DNA of 22,222 bases from Actinomycetes bacterium (GCA_023450335.1 JAEXHA010000005.1:1-22222), one strand, 5' to 3'; counted from the stretch's first letter, positions 15,534 through 22,172 are shown. The notes: generated by a model from the sequence alone, not told the origin. Made by a program: numbers and translations.

Positions 15534-16678
15534 GTGCGCACCTCCGGCTGCTCGGCCGGCGCAGCGGCCTCGTCGGCATCGTCGAGACGGTGCAGCTGCG
15601 TGCGGGTGCGCTCGCCCCGGCGGCGGCGAACCGCGGCATCCACCGTCCCGGCGATCCCGCCGGGCAGGAACATGACCACGAGGATGAACATCACGCCGAG
15701 CAGGAACAGCGGCTCCGACAGGGGAATGCGCAGGACATCGGGCAGCGTCTCGATCCATTCGGAACGCGCGAGGACCGTCAGACGCTGGTCGAGGATCGTG
15801 TAGAGCACACCCCCCAAGATGGCACCCCAGCGGAACCCGACGCCACCGAGCACCACCATCACCAGCACCGTGATCGTCAGGTCGGCACCGACGGCGTAAG
15901 GCTGGGTTCCGGACTGCAGCAGCATGTAGGCGACGCCGCCCAGCGACGCGCAGCCGGCAGCGACGAGGAACACCACGAGCTTGGCCGCATACGGCCGCAG
16001 CCCCAGCACACGCACCCGCAGCTCGTTCTCGCGGGTCGCCTCGGCCAGGTGGCCCAGGCGCGACCGGTCGACCCACAGCACCGCCAGGTAGACGACCACC
16101 AGCACGATGAGGGTGAACCAGTAGAGGTTGCGGGTGTTGACGACGCCGACCAGCCACTCGGGCACCTGCTCGGTGGGCAGGCGCATGCCCTCCTCGCCGC
16201 CGGTGACCTGCTGATTGCGGCGCACCATGACCGACCCGGCCTGCGCGAAGGCCAGCGTGACCATCGCGAAGGGGATGCCGGAGACCCGCATCGCGACCGC
16301 ACCGGTCAGCAGCGCGATCAGCAGACCGCCCACCAGCGCGATGAACACGCCCGGGAGCAGCGGCACACCGAGGTATTTCAGCCCGATGCCGAGTCCGTAT
16401 GCACCTGCGCCGAAGTACAGCGCGTGGCCGAACGAGAGCATGCCGGCGGTGCCCAGCAGCAGGTTGTACGACAGTGCGACGGCCGCGAACACCATGCACA
16501 GCGACAGCAGTGCGAGCGTGCCGGGCGTGTAGGTGGGCCCGGGCAGGATGCCGGGGATCTGGATGTTCAGCAGCGGCAGGACCGCCATGACCACCACCAG
16601 TGCGCCGCCGGCGACGAAGGGCAGGTAGGCGCCCGTGCGGCCGGGCACGAGGGTGGGTACACCGGTGGTGACAGTCAT
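15530..16678 (-). CDS. livM: Branched-chain amino acid-type ABC transporter, permease LivM
   Basis: This is one of two integral membrane permeases of a HAAT-type importer. The 382-residue protein has about nine to ten hydrophobic segments. It shows the family signatures LSYNLLLGTAGMLSFGHALYFGAGAYG (residues about 69-95) and ENELRVRVLGL with the following YAAKLVVFLVAAGCASLGGVAYML, the coupling-loop region that meets the ATPases. The C-terminus carries a polar tail of about 35 residues rich in arginine then acidic residues, which is not needed for the family. The ATG at 16678 has GGGGAGGG just upstream and overlaps livH by four bases. The ligase gene overlaps its end by four bases. The symbol reflects the family; the substrate need not be a branched-chain amino acid. 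Confidence 0.93.
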   Translation of the reverse strand: MTVTTGVPTLVPGRTGAYLPFVAGGALVVVMAVLPLLNIQIPGILPGPTYTPGTLALLSLCMVFAAVALSYNLLLGTAGMLSFGHALYFGAGAYGLGIGLKYLGVPLLPGVFIALVGGLLIALLTGAVAMRVSGIPFAMVTLAFAQAGSVMVRRNQQVTGGEEGMRLPTEQVPEWLVGVVNTRNLYWFTLIVLVVVYLAVLWVDRSRLGHLAEATRENELRVRVLGLRPYAAKLVVFLVAAGCASLGGVAYMLLQSGTQPYAVGADLTITVLVMVVLGGVGFRWGAILGGVLYTILDQRLTVLARSEWIETLPDVLRIPLSEPLFLLGVMFILVVMFLPGGIAGTVDAAVRRRRGERTRTQLHRLDDADEAAAPAEQPEVRT

Positions 16679-17550
16679 GCTGCCCTCCCCATGAGTCCGC
16701 GGGGCCGCACCAGCAGCACGACCGCGAGCAGGGCCACGACGATGAAGTCGCCGGTGCCCTCGAGATAGAAGTTGGCGAATTGCTGGAGCACGGCCACCAG
16801 CACCGAGGCGATGGCGGCGCCGGTGAGCGACCCGAGCCCTCCGATGACCGTCACGATGAAGGCGAAGATCAGCAACCCCGAGCCGAGGTGGGCCGAGACG
16901 AACGTCGAGTAGTGCATCGCGAGCACGCCGCCGATGCCGGCGGCGGCGCCGCCGATCGCGAAGACGAGCGTGAAGCTGCGGCGCACGTCGATGCCCAGGG
17001 CTGTGACCATCGACCGGTTCTCGACGCCGGCGCGGATGATCATGCCGTACCTGGTCTTGCGCAAGAACAGCACGAGGCCGGCGAGCACGATCGCCGCGGC
17101 GGCGATGAGTACCCAGTAGGTGTTGGGAATGCGGGCGCCCAGGACCTCGGTCGTACCGCGCAGCCACGCGGGCCCGGAGATGTTGACCGCGTCCGTGCCC
17201 CAGATGCCCTCGAACAGCGCCACGGCGGCGAAGGACAGACCGACGGTCACCAGGACCTGCTCGATGTGACGTTCGTACAGCGGCCGGATGAGGACGAGCT
17301 CGGTGAGGGTGGCGAACACCGCGCCGACGGCGGCGCCCACCAGGATCGACACCAGGAACGACGTCCAGGAGGCGGTGCCCAGGGCCTGCGCCACCTGCCA
17401 GCCGATGAAGGCGCTCAGGGTGAGGAACGCGCCGTGCGCGAAGTTCAGCACGTGCATGAGGCCGTAGATGAGGCTGAGGCCCGAGGCGACGAGGAAGTAC
17501 AGCGCTCCCAGGCCGATGCCGGTGAGGAGGATCAGGACGAGACTGCTCAT
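16675..17550 (-). CDS. livH: Branched-chain amino acid-type ABC transporter, permease LivH
   Basis: This is the second membrane permease of the importer, 291 residues with about eight hydrophobic helices. Family patterns include GLGALYFLVASGLSLIYGLMHVLNFAHGAF at the N-terminus (residues about 13-42) and RAGVENRSMVTALGIDVRRSF, the cytoplasmic coupling loop. Near the end are IGGLGSLTGAAIASVLVAVLQQF and RPRGLMGR. The ATG at 17550 has GGAGAAGG a few bases upstream and overlaps the livF stop by four bases. Its own stop overlaps livM in the same way. It should pair with LivM to form the membrane pore, energised by LivG and LivF. Confidence 0.94.
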   Translation of the reverse strand: MSSLVLILLTGIGLGALYFLVASGLSLIYGLMHVLNFAHGAFLTLSAFIGWQVAQALGTASWTSFLVSILVGAAVGAVFATLTELVLIRPLYERHIEQVLVTVGLSFAAVALFEGIWGTDAVNISGPAWLRGTTEVLGARIPNTYWVLIAAAAIVLAGLVLFLRKTRYGMIIRAGVENRSMVTALGIDVRRSFTLVFAIGGAAAGIGGVLAMHYSTFVSAHLGSGLLIFAFIVTVIGGLGSLTGAAIASVLVAVLQQFANFYLEGTGDFIVVALLAVVLLVRPRGLMGRAA

Positions 17551-18254
17551 GCCGCCTTCTCCGCACTGACGCCCAGCAGCCGCGTGGTCAGGGCGCTGTC
17601 GGAGAGGATCTCCCCGGCGTCGCCGGTGTGCACGACCCGGCCGCCGGCGATGACGATCGCCCCGTCAGCAAGTCGGCGGACCACATCGAGATTCTGCTCG
17701 ACCAGCAGGATCGGTACCGTCTTGGCCGCCTCCTGCAGCGCCGCGGCGACCTCGGCGACGATCTTGGGGGCGAGGCCCTTGGTGGGCTCGTCGACCAGCA
17801 GCAGCGTGTTGTCATTGAGAAGGGCGCGGGCGACCGAGACCATCTGCTGCTGCCCACCCGACAGGGTGCCGGCCATCTGCCCGCGTCGGGCGACCAGGTC
17901 GGGGAAGAGCTCCGCGACGAACTCGCGCCGCGGGTTCTTGGTGCGCTCTGCCATCGCGAGGTTCTCGGCGACGGTGAGCCGCGCGAACACCTCGCGATCT
18001 TCGGGCACGTAGCCCACACCGCGCTGCACGATGCGATGCGTCGGCAGTGCGTCGATGCGCTCGCCGGCCAGGGTCACGACGCCGCGCCGGGCGATGAGCC
18101 CCAGGATGCCGCGGATGGTCGAGGTCTTGCCGACACCGTTGCGGCCCAGCACCGCGGTGATGCCGGTGGCGGGCACCTCGAATGAGACGTCTTCGACGAC
18201 CTGCTGACCCGCGATCGACGCGCTCAGGTGCTCGACGGTCAGAATCGGAGTCAT
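17547..18254 (-). CDS. livF: Branched-chain amino acid-type ABC transporter, ATPase LivF
   Basis: This is one of two cytoplasmic ATPases driving the importer. The 235-residue protein has Walker A GRNGVGKTS (37-45), the Q-loop region GYVPEDREVF (81-90) typical of LivF, the ABC signature LSGGQQQ (131-137) and Walker B LLLVDEP (151-157), followed by the H-loop equivalent in LLVEQNLD. In LivF proteins that position is usually glutamine-containing EQN, as here. The ATG at 18254 overlaps the livG stop by four bases and has GGGGA upstream. All catalytic motifs are intact. Confidence 0.94.
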   Translation of the reverse strand: MTPILTVEHLSASIAGQQVVEDVSFEVPATGITAVLGRNGVGKTSTIRGILGLIARRGVVTLAGERIDALPTHRIVQRGVGYVPEDREVFARLTVAENLAMAERTKNPRREFVAELFPDLVARRGQMAGTLSGGQQQMVSVARALLNDNTLLLVDEPTKGLAPKIVAEVAAALQEAAKTVPILLVEQNLDVVRRLADGAIVIAGGRVVHTGDAGEILSDSALTTRLLGVSAEKAA

Positions 18255-19015
18255 GCGGCGGTCCCCAGGTAGGCGCTCTGCACGAGCGGGTCGGCCATGA
18301 TCTTTGACGGGGTGTCGAAGGCGATGATCGAGCCGGAGTACATGACGGCCACCTTGTCGACCAGGCCCATGAGCACCTCGATGTGGTGCTCGACCATCAG
18401 AACGGTGCAGTTCTTCTCTCGCTGCATCGCGCGGATGTTCTCGATGAGTCCGGGCACATCCCCGGAGGCGACGCCGGCCATCGGCTCGTCCAGCAGCACG
18501 ATGGCGGCATCGGTGGCCAGCAGCACGGCGATCTCCAGCTTGCGCTTGTCGCCGTGCGAGATGTCGCCGGCGGCCGTATCGAGCTTGTGGTCGAGCCCGA
18601 CCAGCGCGAGCTTCTCGAGTGCGAGTTCCGTGGCCGCGTCATTGCGGCGCGGGAACCGCAGCAGCGAGTAGTTGCCGCCGAGGCTGACCTGCGCGGCCAG
18701 CCGGACGTTCTCGAGGACGCTGAGCCGTGGGAACAGGCTCGACGTCTGGAAGGTGCGCCCCAGCCCCGCCCGCGCCCGGTGCGGCACCGACATCCGGGTG
18801 ATGTCGTCACCGTCCATCAGGATGCGTCCTGCGGTGGGCTTCAGGATGCCGGAGATCACGTTGAACAGCGTGGTCTTGCCGGCGCCGTTCGGACCGATCA
18901 CGCCGACCAGCGAGCCGGGCGCGATGTCGAGGTCGACATCCTTGAGGATGGTCGCTCCCCCGATCTGCAGGCCGAGGCCCTCGATCGTGAGCGCGGACGG
19001 GGTTGAGGTGCTCAT
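18251..19015 (-). CDS. livG: Branched-chain amino acid-type ABC transporter, ATPase LivG
   Basis: This is the second ATPase of the importer, 254 residues. Walker A GPNGAGKTT lies at 41-49, the Q-loop GRTFQ at 86-90, Walker B VLLDEP at 173-178 and the H-loop in VLMVEHHIE. The ABC signature is degenerate, ISHGDKRKLEIA (152-163) instead of LSGGQ, a form seen in the UrtD-like branch of these transporters. It pairs with LivF, which has a canonical signature, so one of the two ATP sites is probably non-standard. The ATG at 19015 lies 17 nt after livJ and lacks a clear ribosome site, so it may depend on translation of livJ. It overlaps livF by four bases. Confidence 0.93.
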   Translation of the reverse strand: MSTSTPSALTIEGLGLQIGGATILKDVDLDIAPGSLVGVIGPNGAGKTTLFNVISGILKPTAGRILMDGDDITRMSVPHRARAGLGRTFQTSSLFPRLSVLENVRLAAQVSLGGNYSLLRFPRRNDAATELALEKLALVGLDHKLDTAAGDISHGDKRKLEIAVLLATDAAIVLLDEPMAGVASGDVPGLIENIRAMQREKNCTVLMVEHHIEVLMGLVDKVAVMYSGSIIAFDTPSKIMADPLVQSAYLGTAA

Positions 19016-19032
19016 AGACAGGTTGCCGATCG

Positions 19033-20235
19033 TTACTGCGCTTCGGCCGGCGCCACGTCCTCGGCGGCGACGGTGGCGACCAGTTCGGGCACGAACGCGT
19101 CACCGTCGGCGACGAGCTTCACCTGGTACATCTCCTGCAGCAGGGCGTGGTCGCTGGCCCGCACCGTGGTGGTGCCCTTCGGGCCCTCGAACGAGTAGCC
19201 CTCCAGCGCCGAGACCATGGCATCCACGTCGCCGGCGCCTTCGCGGATCGCGTGCACGAGCATGAGCGCGGCGTTGAAGCCGTCGGGGGTGAACAGGTCG
19301 GGCGTGCTGCCGGCGGCGGTGACCGCTTCGACCATGGCGTCGTTCACGGCGTTGTCAGGTCCGCCCGCGAAGTAGTGGTTGAGGAAGCTGATCTGCTCCG
19401 AGGCCGCGCCGTAGGCGCCGAAAGTGACCGCGTCACCGAGCCCGGTCACGACGGGGATGTCGTCGAGCACGCCCTGCTGGCTCATCGCCTGCCACATGGC
19501 ACCGGAGGTGGCGCCGGCCCACGCGACGAAGACCAGGTCGGGGTCGCCGGCGAGCACCTGCTGCGCGAAGGTGGTGAACTCGGTCACATCCTCAGCGACC
19601 AGCACACTGTCGACCTCCGCGCCCTTGGGCCCGAGGATCGCTTCCACAGCCGCCTGGTTTCCCTGGCCGAACGCGGTGTTCTGCGCGAAGACGGTCACCT
19701 TCTTGCCCTCGATGTCGTCGAGGAAGGTTCCGGCGGTGGCGACGTCCTGGGCCGACTGTCGACCGGTGCGGAAGGTGTATTCGTTCACCCCGGTGACCGC
19801 GTCAGCCGCGGCGGGGCCCGAGAGGAAGAGCACCTGGTTCTGGCCGGCCTGCTCGGCCACCGCGAGGGCGACGCCGGACGACGCGCTGCCGGCGAGGATC
19901 TGCACGCCGTCTCCGATGAGCTCCTTGGCGATGGTCACGGCCGTATCGGGGTCGCCCACGTCGTCGCGGTAGTCGATCGTGATCTTGGTGCCGTCGACCT
20001 CGCCGGTGCCGTCGGTGGCGTAGTCCAGCCCGGCGCGGAAACCGTCGAGGTACTGCGCTCCGTACCCGGCCAGCGGGCCGGTCTCGCTCGTGATGACGCC
20101 GACGGTGACCTCGGCGGGACCGCCGTCACCGCCGTCCACATCGGCGGGTGCGTCGGCCGGCGGCGCACATGCCGTCAGGACGAGGGCAGCCGTGGCGACC
20201 ACGGTTCCCAGGAGAAACTTCTTCGTAACTCGCAT
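19033..20235 (-). CDS. livJ: Branched-chain amino acid-type ABC transporter, substrate-binding lipoprotein
   Basis: This is the extracytoplasmic receptor of the importer. The 400-residue protein starts with a lipoprotein signal: positive MRVTKKF, hydrophobic LLGTVVATAALVL, lipobox LTAC with the lipidated cysteine C23. An acidic, proline-rich linker follows. The mature part fits the periplasmic-binding-protein type 1 fold of this class: VTVGVITSETGPLAGYGAQYLDGFRAG, then VQILAGSASSGVALAVAEQAG, and KKVTVFAQNTAFGQGNQ. The ATG at 20235 has GAAAGG 7 nt upstream; a longer frame to 20379 would read through the promoter. It is the first gene of the nine-gene chain. The ligand is not evident. Context suggests a small hydroxy or keto acid, while amino acids remain possible. 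Confidence 0.93.
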   Translation of the reverse strand: MRVTKKFLLGTVVATAALVLTACAPPADAPADVDGGDGGPAEVTVGVITSETGPLAGYGAQYLDGFRAGLDYATDGTGEVDGTKITIDYRDDVGDPDTAVTIAKELIGDGVQILAGSASSGVALAVAEQAGQNQVLFLSGPAAADAVTGVNEYTFRTGRQSAQDVATAGTFLDDIEGKKVTVFAQNTAFGQGNQAAVEAILGPKGAEVDSVLVAEDVTEFTTFAQQVLAGDPDLVFVAWAGATSGAMWQAMSQQGVLDDIPVVTGLGDAVTFGAYGAASEQISFLNHYFAGGPDNAVNDAMVEAVTAAGSTPDLFTPDGFNAALMLVHAIREGAGDVDAMVSALEGYSFEGPKGTTTVRASDHALLQEMYQVKLVADGDAFVPELVATVAAEDVAPAEAQ

Positions 20236-20262
20236 GTGAGTGCCTTTCACCATTGGAAGCAA

Positions 20263-20282
20263 ACCTGAGAGCTGATTCAGGT
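20263..20282. promoter_or_regulatory. Inverted repeat (ACCTGA-N8-TCAGGT) in front of livJ, operator candidate
   Basis: Perfect 6-bp arms flank an 8-bp spacer, 28-47 bp upstream of the livJ start. The site begins where the transcript from the upstream promoter would start, so a bound regulator would block transcription. A nested CTGA-A-TCAG lies within it. The TetR encoded in the same operon (13298-13984) is the natural candidate to bind here; no second copy of the site was noticed in the window. Confidence 0.45.
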
Positions 20283-20289
20283 AACGCCC

Positions 20290-20318
20290 ATCATGCGCGG
20301 CGACGGCGGGGATGTCAA
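20290..20318 (-). promoter_or_regulatory. livJ operon promoter, TTGACA-N17-CATGAT
   Basis: On the minus strand a perfect TTGACA (20318 down to 20313) is followed after 17 bp by CATGAT (20295 down to 20290), a four-of-six match to TATAAT. Transcription would start near 20283, leaving a leader of about 48 nt before the livJ ATG. It is the best sigma-70-type promoter in the window. Confidence 0.6.
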
Positions 20319-20570
20319 CTCGCCGCGGCGCTGTGGCAATGGTCCAACGCGTCGGCGCCGTCCGTGCTCGCCGCGGCATCCGCCCTCGTCGCCTCCGTGA
20401 CCCTTCTCCTCGACCGGCGCGCCCTCCGGCGCATCGACGCGCACGAGGCCGATGCCGGTGAGGTCGCCACCGCGGTCGTGGTCGGCGACGCAGCCTACCC
20501 CGCCGGCACCCCTCGGGCGAACCGCAGCGTGGCCCGTGCGCGTCAGCCGGGCGTCACCGCCATCGCCCGA
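20316..20570 (+). pseudogene. Possible headless gene remnant (permease-like C-terminus)
   Basis: This covers most of the 318-base stretch between livJ and the TetR gene that holds no intact gene. From CAA at 20316 one plus-strand frame keeps G or C at nearly every third position. It reads QLAAALWQWSNASAPSVLAA, then ASALVASVTLLLDRRALRRI, like the last membrane helix of an ABC permease such as the iron or polyamine types. There is no credible start or ribosome site, upstream sequence in the frame is arginine-rich and not coding-like, and the frame runs on into the opposite TetR gene. It may be the 3' scar of a lost gene, or just GC-biased sequence. The resemblance is by eye only. Confidence 0.25.
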
Positions 20571-21114
20571 GATGACCGGCGGCGACGGCGAGGACCTCTG
20601 CGAACGATCCCGCACCCGCATCGGAGACCCATCGTTCGAACGCGACGCGGAACAGCGTGACGGCGACTTCCGCCACCGTCACAGCCTCTTCCTCAGACAC
20701 GCCCCGCTGGCGCAACGCGTCTGCTGCCGAGTCGGCGAGGCCGGCGAGCTTGAGGAGTTCCCGCTCTCTCAGACTCGCGTGCGAGGCGACCACGGCGTGA
20801 CGCCGGCGCGTGAAGTCACGGCGAGACTCCAGCGCCTCCCCCGCAGCTGTCAGGGCCGACAGCATCGCGCAGCCGGGGTTCGCGGCCGGGTCCGGCCCGT
20901 CGGCCAGCGCGGCCAGCATCGGCTCTTCCAACAGGTTCGCGCCACCGAAGAGCACTTCACGCTTGTCCGCGAAGTGACGGAAGAACGTGCGCTCGGTGAC
21001 ACCCGCGGCAGCGGCGATGTCCGCGACCGAGGTCTGGTCGTAGCCCTCCGCAGTGAACAGCTCCATCGCTGCGTTCAGCAGTCGATCCTGCGCACCGGCT
21101 TCCCAACGAGGCAT
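20554..21114 (-). CDS. TetR-family transcriptional regulator, divergent from SDR gene
   Basis: This is a 186-residue TetR regulator. The N-terminal domain reads AQDRLLNAAMELFTAEGYDQTS, then the helix-turn-helix VADIAAAAGVTERTFFRHFADKREVLF (about 30-56). The C-terminal half is helical (AVTLFRVAFERWV), with RRDFTRRRHAVVASHASLRERELLK resembling the MftR/TetR_C group. An ATG at 21123 is in frame, but it overlaps a TAGGAT -10 box, while the ATG at 21114 begins 7 nt after that box, so a leaderless transcript from 21114 is preferred. It diverges from the oxidoreductase gene at 21238. Paired palindromes between the two genes suggest that it represses that gene and itself. Confidence 0.92.
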   Translation of the reverse strand: MPRWEAGAQDRLLNAAMELFTAEGYDQTSVADIAAAAGVTERTFFRHFADKREVLFGGANLLEEPMLAALADGPDPAANPGCAMLSALTAAGEALESRRDFTRRRHAVVASHASLRERELLKLAGLADSAADALRQRGVSEEEAVTVAEVAVTLFRVAFERWVSDAGAGSFAEVLAVAAGHLGRWR

Positions 21115-21121
21115 GGCCCCC

Positions 21122-21150
21122 ATCCTATCGCAACGATGTCAGGCTGTGAC
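21122..21150 (-). promoter_or_regulatory. TetR gene promoter, GTCACA-N17-TAGGAT, leaderless
   Basis: On the minus strand GTCACA (21150 down to 21145) and TAGGAT (21127 down to 21122) are 17 bp apart, with the ATG at 21114 seven bases further on. The -35 box lies inside palindrome 21135-21153, so repressor binding there would block it. Confidence 0.5.
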
Positions 21151-21153
21151 ATC
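21135..21153. promoter_or_regulatory. TetR operator candidate 1, GATGTCA-N5-TGACATC
   Basis: Perfect 7-bp inverted arms flank GGCTG. The site covers the -35 region of the TetR gene and the region 8-26 bp upstream of the oxidoreductase's TAGCGT -10 box. It matches operator candidate 2 in arms and spacer length. Confidence 0.7.
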
Positions 21154-21160
21154 ATCGTGC

Positions 21161-21166
21161 TAGCGT
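21161..21166 (+). promoter_or_regulatory. Candidate -10 box (TAGCGT) of the SDR gene
   Basis: TAGCGT lies between the two palindromes. A start 6-7 nt downstream would fall at about 21173, the first base of operator candidate 2, giving a 5' leader of about 65 nt. The leader holds a small hairpin, GCAGT-N6-ACTGC (21197-21212). Confidence 0.45.
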
Positions 21167-21172
21167 GTATGT

Positions 21173-21191
21173 GACGTCAGTTTCTGACATC
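21173..21191. promoter_or_regulatory. TetR operator candidate 2, GACGTCA-N5-TGACATC
   Basis: This has the same 7-bp arms and 5-bp spacer as operator candidate 1, with one base differing in the left arm. The centres are 38 bp apart. It would cover the transcription start of the oxidoreductase gene. Confidence 0.7.
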
Positions 21192-21237
21192 ACGATGCAG
21201 TCGATCCACTGCGTCGCCGACATGAAAGGACATACGT

Positions 21238-22167
21238 ATGCGCGTCTTCGTTACCGGCGCCTCAGGCCACCTGGGTTCCGCCGTCGTCCCCGAGCTCCTG
21301 CAGGCGGGCCACCAGGTCGTGGGCCTGGCGCGTTCCGACGCCTCCGCGGCCGCACTCGAGGCGTCCGGGGCCACGGCCCATCGTGGCGACCTCGATGATC
21401 TCGACGGCCTGTCGTCGGCAGCCGCTGCTGCCGACGGGGTGATCCATCTGGCCTTCAAGCACGATCTGATGTTCGCGGGCGACTTCGCCGGCGCCGTATC
21501 GGCGGACCTGCGTGTGATCGACGCCCTCGGCGGCGCGCTCGCAGGCACAGGGAAGCCCCTTGTCGGCACCTCCGGCACGGCGCTGTTCGCCCTCGCGGGC
21601 TTCGCGGACACCCTCACCGAGGCCGACACGCGTATCGCCGGGCCGCGGATCGATGCCGAGAACGCGGTGATCGCCCTCGCATCGCGCGGCGTGCGCGCAA
21701 GCGTGGTTCGCCTGCCCCCCAGCGTGCACAGCCATGGTGACCGCAACGGCTTCATCCCCACGTTGATCACCGCCGCACGCGACAAGGGGTTCTCCCCGTA
21801 CATCGGCGACGGCACGAATCGATGGCCCGCCGTGCACACGCTGGACGCGGCTCGTCTGTATCGGCTCGCGCTGGAGTCCGCACCCGCCGGGTCACGTCTG
21901 CACGCCGTGGCTGACGAGGGCGTGACCTTCCGTCAGATCGCCGAGGCGATCGGCCGCGGCACGAACCTGCCGGCGATCGAGGTCCCCGCAGAGCAGGCTG
22001 AGGAGCATTTCGGCGTCCTCGCCGGCCAGGCCGCCAGCGATGGCCATGCGACCAGCACGCTGACCCGCGCACTCGTCGACTGGGCACCAGCGCAACCCGG
22101 CCTCATCGATGACCTCTCGCAGGGCCACTACTTCGCCACCGCCGACGTCGACGCGCGACGCGGATAG
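21238..22167 (+). CDS. Atypical SDR / NAD(P)-binding oxidoreductase (epimerase/NmrA-like)
   Basis: This 309-residue protein has a Rossmann fold with the glycine motif TGASGHLG at 6-13 and the strand-end aspartate in GDLDDLDGL. VIHLAF follows, as in extended SDR and NmrA-like proteins. The later part (RLPPSVHSHGDRNGFIPTL, then WPAVHTLDAARLYRLALE) fits extended SDRs of the epimerase/dehydratase type. At the place of the usual YxxxK catalytic pair the sequence reads GPRIDAENAV, without tyrosine or lysine, so the chemistry is uncertain. The ATG at 21238 has GAAAGGA 7 nt upstream, the only strong ribosome site in this divergent pair. The neighbouring TetR and the two palindromes suggest induction by a small molecule, perhaps a substrate aldehyde or quinone; that is inference. 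Confidence 0.88.
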   Translation: MRVFVTGASGHLGSAVVPELLQAGHQVVGLARSDASAAALEASGATAHRGDLDDLDGLSSAAAAADGVIHLAFKHDLMFAGDFAGAVSADLRVIDALGGALAGTGKPLVGTSGTALFALAGFADTLTEADTRIAGPRIDAENAVIALASRGVRASVVRLPPSVHSHGDRNGFIPTLITAARDKGFSPYIGDGTNRWPAVHTLDAARLYRLALESAPAGSRLHAVADEGVTFRQIAEAIGRGTNLPAIEVPAEQAEEHFGVLAGQAASDGHATSTLTRALVDWAPAQPGLIDDLSQGHYFATADVDARRG

Positions 22168-22172
22168 CCACC

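Noticed and set aside
13896..15803. Plus-strand open frame of 635 codons opposite the ligase and livM
   Set aside because: It spans two genes of the other strand and shows no motif; an antisense shadow.
13971..16499. The ligase read as an 842-residue fusion with an N-terminal extension
   Set aside because: The extra part before 15533 is an out-of-frame reading of livM. The ATG at 15533 has a good ribosome site and the usual ligase N-terminus.
15530..17566. livM read as a 678-residue protein
   Set aside because: The first part is an out-of-frame reading of livH. The ATG at 16678 has GGGGAGGG upstream and a four-base overlap with livH.
20277..20621. Minus-strand open frame of 114 codons upstream of livJ
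   Set aside because: Its codons lack the third-position bias, it contains the livJ promoter and it overlaps the TetR 3' end.
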